Source: JALEFZ01 sp038527485
GTDB lineage: Bacteria > Bacteroidota > Bacteroidia > J057
Reading direction: 5' to 3'
DNA length: 64,000 bases
Assembly (NCBI GenBank): GCA_038527485.1
Contig: JBCBFT010000025.1
Location: forward strand, 1 to 64,000
Shown here piece by piece: positions 54,376-62,977 of the stretch. Made by a program: the position numbers and the translations under genes. Position 1 is the first letter of the stretch. Each line of letters starts with the position of its first letter. The notes under the pieces are model-generated. The model saw only the letters and a program-made list of their open reading frames with translations. It was not told where the DNA came from and did not search any database.

Positions 54376-55719
54376 TTGGCTTTGATCAGCTCGATCATCG
54401 TCTGCATGCTCGGATTGGCTGCACCCTGGCTCTGGACATATTTGTCCTGGAACATAGGCTCAGCCTTGGCCGTGCTGGTTGGTCTCCTCATCGTCCGAGT
54501 CAAGGAAGCAGGAGTGCTAAGTCATCGATATGGTGGATTAGCTTTGGTTTTCGGAGGGATTCACATGGTCCTGGGCTTGCAAGTTGCCTTACTGATGTGC
54601 ATCGGTGCTTGTATCTGGTGGGCCATAGAAGCACATGTAGGAAAAGTATCTTATCTCCCCCTCATGATTTGGGGCCTGATCTCCCCTGCTGTCAGTTCAT
54701 GGCTTTCTGCATTTACCTTTCCTTTGAGACTAGAAATGGGACTTCTCACGGCACGTAACCTACAGCTTCTAGGTATGGATGTCACAGCAGAGGGTAGTCA
54801 TTTTATGGTCAATGGCCAGTTGTACACGGTGGAAGAAGCATGTGTAGGTGTTCATACACTGCTGACGGGATTGATTTTGATGACCTTGATTTTTGCCTAT
54901 TTCGAGAAAAAGCAAGCGATCTCCTTTTCTTTGCCTGAATTGTCGGTAGGATACACTCTAGCAGGACTGACTGCACTGGTTGCCAATCTGATTCGCATTC
55001 ATCTTCTGGTTATTTTTCGTTCTCCTCCCCATACCTTTAGTCATGAATTACTGGGGATTCTCACGATTCTTTGGTCCATTGTACTCCCCTTGTGGCTCAT
55101 GACATGGATATATACACGATTTTTACGGCGACGGACAAGCCCATTAGCTCCGGGGACTAAGCCCTTATGGGGGATTTTTACCCAGGCTAGGCCTTGGTTT
55201 CAAGTTTTGAGGATGACGCAATATGTTGCACTCATCGGCCTAGGCTTCTACACGCTCAATTATCATTATGCAGAAGCGCTTGTATTCCCATCGGAATCTA
55301 AGCCTTTTGTCTTGGAAGGTTGGGAGCACGAGAAAGTGTTTGGACGTATTGCAAAATACAGTCAGGAAGATGCGCTCGTCTACCTCAAACCTCCCGTTCC
55401 ACCATGGCGCGCCGATCATTCTCCTTTAATCTGTTGGAAAGGTTCAGGCTTTGAATTCTCACACATCCGACGCACACACATAGGAGGCTTTGAAGTCTTA
55501 CAGGCACAAATCATCAAAGAGTCATCCATCTTGTATACTTGTTGGTGGTATGACAATGGCCACACCCAGACTACCCGTCAATGGGAATGGCGAAAGTTAT
55601 CCCTAGGTGGTGCAGCTCCTTTTCACATGCTCTCTGTGACAGCAACCAGTATGGAGAACCTGAGCCAAAAAGTACAAGAAGTACAGCAAGCGTGGGACCT
55701 TCATCAAGGTCAACATTAA
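54376..55719 (+). CDS. xrtN: Exosortase XrtN with C-terminal EpsI-like domain
   Basis: A 447-residue membrane transpeptidase-like protein. About eight helices lie in residues 1-245. The exosortase triad is intact: Cys156 in EEACVGVH, Arg207 in NLIRIH and His223 in SHELLG. A further helix (about 275-295) anchors a periplasmic domain (about 300-447) with SPLICWKGSGFEF, resembling the HSPxxCxxGxGW motif of EpsI/DUF3485. It should cleave the PEP-type tail of the adjacent VIT protein. The start is uncertain: TTG 54376 is used here because the in-frame region upstream has no ATG, while an ATG overlapping the previous stop (54273) is in another frame. Confidence 0.85.
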   Translation: MALISSIIVCMLGLAAPWLWTYLSWNIGSALAVLVGLLIVRVKEAGVLSHRYGGLALVFGGIHMVLGLQVALLMCIGACIWWAIEAHVGKVSYLPLMIWGLISPAVSSWLSAFTFPLRLEMGLLTARNLQLLGMDVTAEGSHFMVNGQLYTVEEACVGVHTLLTGLILMTLIFAYFEKKQAISFSLPELSVGYTLAGLTALVANLIRIHLLVIFRSPPHTFSHELLGILTILWSIVLPLWLMTWIYTRFLRRRTSPLAPGTKPLWGIFTQARPWFQVLRMTQYVALIGLGFYTLNYHYAEALVFPSESKPFVLEGWEHEKVFGRIAKYSQEDALVYLKPPVPPWRADHSPLICWKGSGFEFSHIRRTHIGGFEVLQAQIIKESSILYTCWWYDNGHTQTTRQWEWRKLSLGGAAPFHMLSVTATSMENLSQKVQEVQQAWDLHQGQH

Positions 55720-55803
55720 ACGGATTTCTTTCCATTTAACGATCCATTTCTACAACCATTTTTAGGAGATCTCGTTATCAGTGTATAAACATTAATTCTC
55801 GAT

Positions 55804-56880
55804 ATGAAATTATTTGAATCCTATACACTAGCAGGACTCACTTTACAAAATCGCGTCGTCATGGCTCCTATGACACGATCACGAGCGATTGATAATATAC
55901 CCAATGAGCTCATGGCTACCTACTATAGCCAGCGAGGTTCAGCCGGCTTGTTGATCACAGAAGGGACAGCCCCTTCTCCCAATGGTCTGGGTTACGCACG
56001 TATCCCAGGAATCTATAGCCGAGCACAAATTGAAGGATGGAAGTTGGTTACAACTGCGGTACATGAGGCAGGTGCCAAAATCTTCTTGCAAATCATGCAT
56101 ACAGGCAGGGTTTCGCATCCCTTGAATATGCCCGAAGGCTCTCAGGTTGTATCTACTACGACAGAGCCCGCCCCTGGCGAGATGTATACAGATCAAGAAG
56201 GCCCTCAGGCACATCCGGCTTCTCATCTCATGAATGAGGCAGATATTGCACAAGCAAAAGAGGAGTATGTACAAGCAGCCAAGAATGCGATCGAAGCAGG
56301 TTTTGATGGCGTGGAGCTTCACGCTGCAAATGGATACCTGATTGAGCAATTTTTGAATAAGGCCATTAACCAGTTGGAAAATAACTACGGAGGGTCTTAT
56401 GAGAACCGTAACCGCTTTGCGATTGAAGTAGCCCAAGAAGTAGCTGCTGCTATCGGAAAAGAAAAAACAGGAATTCGCCTATCACCCTATGGCGTCTTCA
56501 ACGGCACGGGCATCTATGAGGAAATAGACGATCAATTCGAAGCATTGGCGAGGGAATTAAATAAGATTGGACTGGCCTATATCCACTTGGTGGATCATGA
56601 AGCTATGGGGGCACCTAAGGTTTCTCCTGAAGTAAAAAATCGCATTCGCCAAGCCTTCCAGGGAACCCTCATCTTATCGGGCGGATACGAAAAAGAACGT
56701 GCAGAAGCGGATCTTCAAGCTGGCAATGGCGATTTGGTTGCCTTCGGACGTCCCCTACTTGCCAATCCTGATTTGGTGGCACGTATGAAAGAAGGAGCAG
56801 AATTGAATGCGCCTAACTTTGATACTTTCTATTCACCTGGCGAAGCAGGCTACACAGATTACCCTGTACTTACGGAGTAA
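55804..56880 (+). CDS. Alkene reductase, Old Yellow Enzyme family
   Basis: A 358-residue FMN-dependent oxidoreductase. RVVMAPMTRSRA, LLITEGTAPSPNGLGY, LQIMHTGRVSH, and the substrate-binding pair in VELHAANGYLIEQFLN (His and Asn) are the OYE motifs, and LVAFGRPLLANPDL binds the FMN phosphate. It reduces activated C=C bonds with NAD(P)H; the physiological substrate is unknown. It follows xrtN by 84 bases on the same strand but has no evident link to sorting. Confidence 0.93.
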   Translation: MKLFESYTLAGLTLQNRVVMAPMTRSRAIDNIPNELMATYYSQRGSAGLLITEGTAPSPNGLGYARIPGIYSRAQIEGWKLVTTAVHEAGAKIFLQIMHTGRVSHPLNMPEGSQVVSTTTEPAPGEMYTDQEGPQAHPASHLMNEADIAQAKEEYVQAAKNAIEAGFDGVELHAANGYLIEQFLNKAINQLENNYGGSYENRNRFAIEVAQEVAAAIGKEKTGIRLSPYGVFNGTGIYEEIDDQFEALARELNKIGLAYIHLVDHEAMGAPKVSPEVKNRIRQAFQGTLILSGGYEKERAEADLQAGNGDLVAFGRPLLANPDLVARMKEGAELNAPNFDTFYSPGEAGYTDYPVLTE

Positions 56881-56913
56881 AGGATACAAGTATACGTTTA
56901 GATTAAGTCGATG

Positions 56914-56984
56914 CTTGGAACTTCAAATCTGCTCACATTCTGTACCTTCAGAACCTGAGTTTCATTTTTCCAAATATGGTCTAA
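56914..56984 (+). repeat. Dispersed hairpin repeat (family R), copy 4 (diverged)
   Basis: Shares GGAACTTCAAATCTGC, TTCAGAACCTGAGTTTCATT and ATGGTCTA with the other copies, but the central AAAAAGTTTGC core has changed to TCACATTCTGTACC. It lies just after the OYE gene and before its terminator. Confidence 0.5.
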
Positions 56985-56987
56985 GTG

Positions 56988-57033
56988 AAAGTCGATGGGA
57001 AGGTAGGTTTCCTCATCGACTTTTCAATTTTTT
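56988..57033 (+). terminator. Terminator after OYE gene
   Basis: AAAGTCGATG at 56988-56997 pairs with CATCGACTTT at 57014-57023, with an inner GGAA/TTCC stem, followed by TCAATTTTTT. Confidence 0.85.
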
Positions 57034-57071
57034 ATGAGACCTGACGTTATTCACAGTGTCAGAAGAAACGC

Positions 57072-57079
57072 TATCTTTG
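57072..57079 (+). promoter_or_regulatory. -7 promoter element of the deoxynucleoside kinase gene
   Basis: TATCTTTG is an exact TAnnTTTG match, 54 bases before the start codon at 57133. Confidence 0.5.
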
Positions 57080-57132
57080 CTTCGTTCAAAAAAATGAAGG
57101 AAAGACATTAGATACTGTTTGACTATCGGAAT

Positions 57133-57753
57133 ATGCATATCTGTGTAGCTGGAAATATCGGAGCAGGGAAAACCACCCTTACCTACCTCTTGTCCAAATA
57201 CTTTGGTTATGAGGCCATGTATGAAGACAATGAGCAGAACCCCTATCTGATGGATTTTTACTCAGATATGAATCGCTGGTCTTTCAATCTGCAAGTGGCC
57301 TTCTTGAAGTCTCGCCTCGCCAAGCTGGATCAGATTCGTAAAAACAATATGAATGTGATCCAGGATAGGACGATCTATGAGGATGCCCAGATTTTTGCGC
57401 CTAACCTTCATGCGATGGGACTGATGTCGTCTCGTGACTATGAGACCTACAAAGAGCTTTTCGAAAGTATCGCAGATCTCATCCAGCCACCTGACCTTCT
57501 GATCTATCTGAAAGCCTCCATTCCTACGCTCGTAGAGCAAATCGAGGAGCGAGGCCGTAAGTATGAGGATTCCATCCGCCTGGATTATCTCAAGCGACTC
57601 AATGAACGCTACGAACGTTTCTATGACAAATACAGCTACGGCAAGAAGATTGAAGTATCTGTAGCAGACTTGAACTTTCGTGACAATCCCGAACATCTGG
57701 GGATCATCATCAATCGCGTCAAAGCAGAGCTATTCGGCTTATTTTCAGGTTAA
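57133..57753 (+). CDS. Deoxynucleoside kinase family protein
   Basis: A 206-residue P-loop kinase. GNIGAGKTTL is the P-loop at residues 7-16, QDRTIYEDAQIFA contains the DR-type motif of deoxynucleoside kinases, and a LID region with Arg residues (ERGRKYEDSIRLDYL) follows. It phosphorylates deoxyribonucleosides in salvage; dAdo/dGuo kinase-like specificity is likely but not resolved. Confidence 0.92.
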   Translation: MHICVAGNIGAGKTTLTYLLSKYFGYEAMYEDNEQNPYLMDFYSDMNRWSFNLQVAFLKSRLAKLDQIRKNNMNVIQDRTIYEDAQIFAPNLHAMGLMSSRDYETYKELFESIADLIQPPDLLIYLKASIPTLVEQIEERGRKYEDSIRLDYLKRLNERYERFYDKYSYGKKIEVSVADLNFRDNPEHLGIIINRVKAELFGLFSG

Positions 57754-57826
57754 GAAATCGGACAGAAGCATGTATTTGCTGCATGGCTCGATCGCTTTTC
57801 CAAACAGTTCCCATCTCCCCTACGGA

Positions 57827-59359
57827 TCATTCTCCCATATGCTCTGTACTATCGAGTAGCGCGTCGATTCTTTCCTTTCGCGCTGATTCCTTAGTGTGGG
57901 AATAATAATTCTTTTCGACGGGTTGATGGCTACTGCGAAGTCTTAGCAGTGCGACATTCTCCACATGCGCCGTCTGCGGGAACATGTCCACAGGTTGAAT
58001 ACTGACCAAATCATACCATTCTTGCATCATCGCCATGTCTCGCGCCTGCGTAGAAGGCTTGCAACTCACGTAGATCACATGTTGAGGACGCACTTTTAGG
58101 ATCTGCTCGACTACTTTTCGATCCATGCCCTGACGTGGTGGGTCAGCAATGATCACATCGGGTGCGCCTTCCTTTTGTACCAATTCATCTGTGAGGATCA
58201 GCTTCATGTCTCCTGCATAGAAGGAAAACCTTTTCTCTTCTAGCCCATTGAGGCGAATATTTTCCCAAGCATCGTCTACCGCAGACTGCACATACTCGAT
58301 CCCGACGACCTTCTCGACTAGTTCAGATACAAAAATCCCAATACTTCCAGTCCCTGAGTACAGGTCATAAACGGTGTGGTGCTTGTCAGCTCCTTCAGGT
58401 AGACAATCTTTGAGGTAGCCTCTTACCACCTTGTATAGCTCTAGCGCTTGATGGGGGTTGGTCTGAAAAAAAGAAACAGGACGAATCTTGAATTTGTATT
58501 GCTCCAGATTTTCTGTGATCCAGGGATCTCCCTTCCATGCGTGGTAAGGCAAGTCGCTGTACATAGAGTTGGGCTTCTCATTGATCACATAGACCATCTG
58601 TGTGATTTGTGGAAAGGATTGTTCCAGATGTCGGAAAATATCTTCCGCGACATCTTTACGATTTTTCCCCAAAATCAAAATCACCATGATCTCCCCACTG
58701 CCATTCGAAGTACGGAATGCGACGTTGCGAAGGATGCCGGTATGTTCCCGAATGTTGTAGAACTCATAGCCCTTCTCAATGGCGTATTGCCCGATTTTAT
58801 TGCGGATGTCATTGATGATAGGTTGTTGCAGATGGCAGGTATCGATATGGATGATTTTATCGAAAAAACCAGGCGCATGGTATCCAAGGGCATTGCTTTT
58901 CCTAGCTTCGGGATTGTCCTTGTCTTTAGCGGTGAGCCATGCTTTTGTACTGAATGAAAACTCTAGTTTGTTGCGATAGAAGTAGGGTTCGGGTGCTCCC
59001 ATGATGGGCCGAGACTCTTCGGGTTGGAGATGTCCAATTCGACGAATGACATTGACTACTTGATTCTCCTTATAACGGAGCTGTGTTTCATAGTTCATTT
59101 GCTGCCATTTGCAGCCGCCGCAATCCTCAAAATGAGCACACACAGGCTCAATCCTGTTCGGAGAAGGGGTTTCGATCTCTTCAATACGTCCTACGAGTAT
59201 CGACTTTTCCTTGCGATATACATGGACTTCTGCTACGTCTCCTGGTACACCTCCAGGAATAAAAATAGCTTTCCCTTCGTGTTTCGCTACTGCACGCCCA
59301 TCTGTCGCCGCATCCAATATTTCCATCTGTGCCGTAAATGGCTTTATTTTTCGCCCCAT
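57827..59359 (-). CDS. rlmD: 23S rRNA (uracil-C5)-methyltransferase, RlmD type
   Basis: A 510-residue RumA-family enzyme. An N-terminal TRAM domain (about 8-65), a [4Fe-4S] cysteine cluster in CAHFEDCGGCKWQQM, a SAM motif LYSGTGSIGIF, and the catalytic-cysteine region VIYVSCKPSTQARD near DPPRQGM are seen. It methylates a uracil of 23S rRNA. The C-terminus has about 35 extra charged residues (from about 475) beyond the usual end. Its upstream gap holds copy 5 of the R repeat and copy C of the 95-bp element. Confidence 0.92.
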   Translation of the reverse strand: MGRKIKPFTAQMEILDAATDGRAVAKHEGKAIFIPGGVPGDVAEVHVYRKEKSILVGRIEEIETPSPNRIEPVCAHFEDCGGCKWQQMNYETQLRYKENQVVNVIRRIGHLQPEESRPIMGAPEPYFYRNKLEFSFSTKAWLTAKDKDNPEARKSNALGYHAPGFFDKIIHIDTCHLQQPIINDIRNKIGQYAIEKGYEFYNIREHTGILRNVAFRTSNGSGEIMVILILGKNRKDVAEDIFRHLEQSFPQITQMVYVINEKPNSMYSDLPYHAWKGDPWITENLEQYKFKIRPVSFFQTNPHQALELYKVVRGYLKDCLPEGADKHHTVYDLYSGTGSIGIFVSELVEKVVGIEYVQSAVDDAWENIRLNGLEEKRFSFYAGDMKLILTDELVQKEGAPDVIIADPPRQGMDRKVVEQILKVRPQHVIYVSCKPSTQARDMAMMQEWYDLVSIQPVDMFPQTAHVENVALLRLRSSHQPVEKNYYSHTKESARKERIDALLDSTEHMGE

Positions 59360-59382
59360 GTGATTGATCCGCTATGATTTTA

Positions 59383-59525
59383 GACCATGATTGAACCTTC
59401 AAATCTGCAAAAATTTCGCTCTTTCAGAACCTGAACTTCATTTATTTTGATTGATTTAGCTCCACTATATCTCCTAAAATCTCTACTTTTTTGCTAGATT
59501 TTCTTTATTCCCAATGTGGTCTTAG
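59383..59525 (+). repeat. Dispersed hairpin repeat (family R), copy 5
   Basis: Contains GACCATGATTGAACCTTCAA, ATCTGCAAAAATTTCGC, CTTTCAGAACCTGAA and, after an extra segment of about 50 bases, TTTTTTGCTAGATTTTCTTT and ATGTGGTCTTA. It is the longest copy because of that insertion. Confidence 0.6.
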
Positions 59526-59637
59526 CTCTACAAAATTAGGAGAAGTATGGGTTCATAGCAATAAAGAGTTGGGAGATCACATAAGGAGAATCAAATGGGT
59601 GGAATGGTGGTGGATAAACAAGAAAGGAATAACGATC

Positions 59638-59732
59638 ATCACGAATGGATAGGTGTCGTATTTTCCATGTAGAGATGCGATAAACTGACATCTCTACATA
59701 AAAAATGGATCCTTTCTGAATTCATTCGTGTC
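59638..59732. mobile_element. 95-bp element with inverted ends, copy C
   Basis: The left end is ATCACGAATG (59638-59647), and the right end CATTCGTG starts at 59723 with its last two bases changed. The internal arm is perfect here: ATGTAGAGATG faces CATCTCTACAT. Confidence 0.72.
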
Positions 59733-59808
59733 ATCATTAAATTACTACCAAAAATTGGAATACTCATAAATTGACTTTATCTTGTTTACTGCAATATCTA
59801 TTTAATTT

Positions 59809-60561
59809 ATGTATTCAGTGTCTGGTAAAAAGTCTCCTACAGTCGAATATAAATCTACGCGGAAGCTAGATTTCGAAGCACTCTACACCAAAATGCGGAC
59901 CAAGGAAAACCGTATGGTGTCGGATGCAGAGCTACACCATTTACCAGATACATTCTTCTATACCTTGCATAGACAGGAATGGAAAAAACGAGCTGAGGTA
60001 GTCTACAAATTTTTGGATTACATCAAACGACCTGAGGGAAACTTCAAGGTGATGGACCTAGGTTGTGGAGGAGGGTGGCTTGGCGGTCGTATTGCACAGA
60101 TGCCCCAGTTTGAAGTAGTGGGAGTAGATATTCATGGGGGCTTGCTGGAAAGAGGTGCTAAAGTTTTTGCAGAAGAAAATATACAATTCGTTTGTGGAGA
60201 TATATTTGAAGACATCGCAGAATTAAACTCCTTCGATGTCATTGTCGTTTGCGATGCGTTGATGTATTTCCCCAAATTGGAAAAACTCATCAACCGTTGC
60301 CGTCAGTATCTCAAGCCAGGAGGAGAATTACATTTGATCGAAAACACCTTTTATACAGAGAAAGAAAGGGAAATCGCCATACAGAAAAAGCAAACGCATC
60401 TTCAAGACATCGGATGTGCAGAAATGATGGAATATCTGACCTTCCACAGTGAGACGGATCTCCACATTTACGACTACAATTATCTGTATAAACCTTCTGG
60501 CTTTCTTCGATTGTTTTCCGACAAAAAGAGCCCTTATCCCTGGATCAGGATCTTGAATTGA
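59809..60561 (+). CDS. Class I SAM-dependent methyltransferase
   Basis: A 250-residue methyltransferase. The SAM motif I is VMDLGCGGGWLGGRIA (about 83-98), motif II VVGVDIHGG, motif IV DVIVVCDALMYFPKLEKLI and the post-motif YLKPGGELHLIEN fit the class I fold. An N-terminal extension of about 75 residues precedes it. Target unknown. It converges with pgl and has a 21-base gap. Confidence 0.88.
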   Translation: MYSVSGKKSPTVEYKSTRKLDFEALYTKMRTKENRMVSDAELHHLPDTFFYTLHRQEWKKRAEVVYKFLDYIKRPEGNFKVMDLGCGGGWLGGRIAQMPQFEVVGVDIHGGLLERGAKVFAEENIQFVCGDIFEDIAELNSFDVIVVCDALMYFPKLEKLINRCRQYLKPGGELHLIENTFYTEKEREIAIQKKQTHLQDIGCAEMMEYLTFHSETDLHIYDYNYLYKPSGFLRLFSDKKSPYPWIRILN

Positions 60562-60582
60562 AGTCTATCTTTCATTTCTCGA

Positions 60583-61296
60583 TCAAGGTGCGGCGGCCTC
60601 ATCCAAATACCAAGATAGCTTTCCATCTACAGGTTGAATGTGTGCAGCAGGATAAGCTTTTGAGCCTTCCTCATTGCCCAAAATCGCTTGGACCTTCTCC
60701 TTTTTGGATGCTCCAGTCACGAGGAAAGCCACTTCCTTTGCCTGATTGATCACTTTCCCTGTCAATGTCACTCTTTTTTGGCCTGAATCTGGGTGGATGG
60801 CAACCGCACAAGTATGGGGAGAATCGATTAGTGACATATTATCTGGAAAAATAGATGCAGTATGACCATCACTTCCCATACCCAACATGATCATATCAAA
60901 GACAGGCAAGTCATTTTTTCGCTCCAGATGCGCTTTTATTTCTTCTCCATAACGAATCGCCTCTTGCTCAGGCTGATCTTCCCCTCTGACTCGATGGATA
61001 TTTCCCTTGGGAATGTTGATGGAAAAAAGTAAAAACTCTTGGGTCATTCTGTAATTACTTTCCTCGTGCTCAGGAGGCACACATCGCTCATCTCCCCACC
61101 ATAAGTGGACCTTGGCCCATGGGATTTCATTACGATAATTCTCTGCGAGGAGCGTAAACAATAACTTAGGGGTAGACCCTCCACTCAAGGCTAGATGAAA
61201 GTCCCCTTCTTTTGCCACAATCTGCTCTGAAAGCGTCTGCGCAAAAGCGGATGCGGCTTCTGTCTTGGAAGGATATATATGTACAACTGGATTCAT
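60583..61296 (-). CDS. pgl: 6-phosphogluconolactonase
   Basis: A 237-residue NagB-fold enzyme that hydrolyses 6-phosphogluconolactone. FHLALSGGSTPKLLF, VHLWWGDERCVPPEHEESNY and MIMLGMGSDGHTASIFPD are the family motifs (catalytic His in GSDGHTAS). It is the last gene of gnd-zwf-pgl. Confidence 0.96.
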   Translation of the reverse strand: MNPVVHIYPSKTEAASAFAQTLSEQIVAKEGDFHLALSGGSTPKLLFTLLAENYRNEIPWAKVHLWWGDERCVPPEHEESNYRMTQEFLLFSINIPKGNIHRVRGEDQPEQEAIRYGEEIKAHLERKNDLPVFDMIMLGMGSDGHTASIFPDNMSLIDSPHTCAVAIHPDSGQKRVTLTGKVINQAKEVAFLVTGASKKEKVQAILGNEEGSKAYPAAHIQPVDGKLSWYLDEAAAP

Positions 61297-61344
61297 AGAT
61301 CAATAAAATTGGCAGGGGAACCCTTCAGCTCCCCTACGAATATC

Positions 61345-62874
61345 TTATAATTCACAATACTTCCCATCGTCTGCCAGATTGCGGCAGGGATAACGCCAGG
61401 TGAGGTGTTCATCCTCGATCATGCTATCTGCCACGTCTGGCCCCCAAGTACCCGAAGGATAGCCATACAGCGGAATATTGGGATCATTCTTCCATCCATC
61501 CAGGATAGGCTGAACAAATTTCCAGGCTGCCTCGACGGCATCACCACGTGCAAACAATGTCGCATCTCCACGCATAGCGTCCAACTGCAATCGCTCGTAT
61601 GCGCTCGGTACGTAGGAATCTGACAGCTCAGAGTAGTGAAAATCCATGTTTACCGTCTCTACCTTAAAGCCTGCGCCTGGAACCTTCATCCCAAACTTGA
61701 GCAAGATCCCCTCGTCAGGCTGAATGCGAATTACGAGTTGATTAAAAAGATTGTTGACACCGCAGAGGTCCTTGAATAAGCGATGAGGCGTCTCCTTGAA
61801 GTATACCACAATCTCTGCCACGCGTGTGGGCAGACGCTTCCCCGTGCGTACGAGGAAAGGCACACCGCCCCAGCGGAAGTTGTCGATATAAAACTTCATG
61901 GCTGCATAGGTCTCTGTCCGAGAATTCGGATCTACCCCCGTTTCTTCTCGGTAGCCCTTCATTTGTTGCCCACGCACACTAGAAGCGAGATACTGGCCAC
62001 GGATGACATTCTTGTATAGATCTTCTTCAGTCAGCGGACGCAGCGCTTGAAATACCTTCATGGTCTCATTGCGGATGTCGGTCGCATCGATCATGATCGG
62101 CGGTTCCATAGCCGTCAAGCCCACCAATTGCATGAGGTGGTTTTGGACCATGTCGCGTAAGGCGCCAGAGCCTTCATAGTATCCTCCTCTCTCCCCTACT
62201 CCAATACTCTCCGAAGCTGTAATCTCTACATGCTTGATATAATTTCGGTTCCATAGTGGCTCAAAAATACCATTGGAAAAACGCGTCACCAAGAGGTTCT
62301 GCACCGTCTCCTTTCCTAGATAATGGTCGATGCGATAGATTTGATCCTCATCAAAGTAGGCGAGCAGGTTGCGATTGAGGTCTTGCGCCGTTTGCAGATC
62401 GTAGCCAAAGGGCTTCTCGATCACCAGTCGGCGCCATCCTTTGCTACTTTTGTTCATCCCGTGTGCAGCCAAGCTTTTGGGAATGATCTCGTACAAGGAA
62501 GGCGGTACGGACAGATAGTAGATGACATTCCCTTGCGTATTACAATTTTCATCTACCTCGACCAATCGTTGCTGAAGCTTCTCGTAGCTTGCCGTATCCT
62601 TGGTATTGATAGAAACATAAAAAAGCTGCTGTAAAAAGGCACGCACCTTGCCCTCGTCTGAGGTATCCTGTTTGGCAAATTCTTTGATTCCTCCCACCAT
62701 CTTCTCGCGGAAAGACTCGTCGCTGTAATCAGATCTCCCTACTCCCAAAATGGCAAAACAATCGGGTAAGAGATTCTGAACCGAAAGGTCATAAATAGCT
62801 GGAACCAACTTGCGATAAGCCAAATCACCAGAGGCACCAAATATGGTTAAAATGAGGTTGTCAGTTGCTTTCAT
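61345..62874 (-). CDS. zwf: Glucose-6-phosphate 1-dehydrogenase
   Basis: A 509-residue enzyme of the oxidative pentose phosphate pathway. The nucleotide motif IFGASGDLAYRKLVPA lies at the N-terminus, VIEKPFGYD follows, and the active-site signature is RIDHYLGKETVQN with the catalytic His nearby. Coenzyme preference cannot be told. It sits between gnd and pgl on the same strand with gaps of about 100 and 48 bases. Confidence 0.97.
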   Translation of the reverse strand: MKATDNLILTIFGASGDLAYRKLVPAIYDLSVQNLLPDCFAILGVGRSDYSDESFREKMVGGIKEFAKQDTSDEGKVRAFLQQLFYVSINTKDTASYEKLQQRLVEVDENCNTQGNVIYYLSVPPSLYEIIPKSLAAHGMNKSSKGWRRLVIEKPFGYDLQTAQDLNRNLLAYFDEDQIYRIDHYLGKETVQNLLVTRFSNGIFEPLWNRNYIKHVEITASESIGVGERGGYYEGSGALRDMVQNHLMQLVGLTAMEPPIMIDATDIRNETMKVFQALRPLTEEDLYKNVIRGQYLASSVRGQQMKGYREETGVDPNSRTETYAAMKFYIDNFRWGGVPFLVRTGKRLPTRVAEIVVYFKETPHRLFKDLCGVNNLFNQLVIRIQPDEGILLKFGMKVPGAGFKVETVNMDFHYSELSDSYVPSAYERLQLDAMRGDATLFARGDAVEAAWKFVQPILDGWKNDPNIPLYGYPSGTWGPDVADSMIEDEHLTWRYPCRNLADDGKYCEL

Positions 62875-62977
62875 TATTCATTTTTCATTTTCCATTTTTC
62901 ATTTTCACAACACTCCATGAATCGAAGATCCTGTACAATTTGAAGTCTGAACCATGAAAAATGTCTTCTGATATCTG

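Larger units (their letters stand above)
59360..59808. other. Intergenic region with two dispersed repeats
   Basis: This 449-bp divergent gap holds R copy 5 (59383-59525) and the 95-bp element copy C (59638-59732), in the same order and orientation as R copy 2 and element copy B at 40476-40651. The remaining sequence shows no ORF or RNA gene. Confidence 0.6.

Noticed and set aside
62875..62935. T-rich repeat (TTTTTCATTTTCCATTTTTC) between gnd and zwf
   Set aside because: Short, low-complexity and only a few units; treated as slippage, not a functional element.
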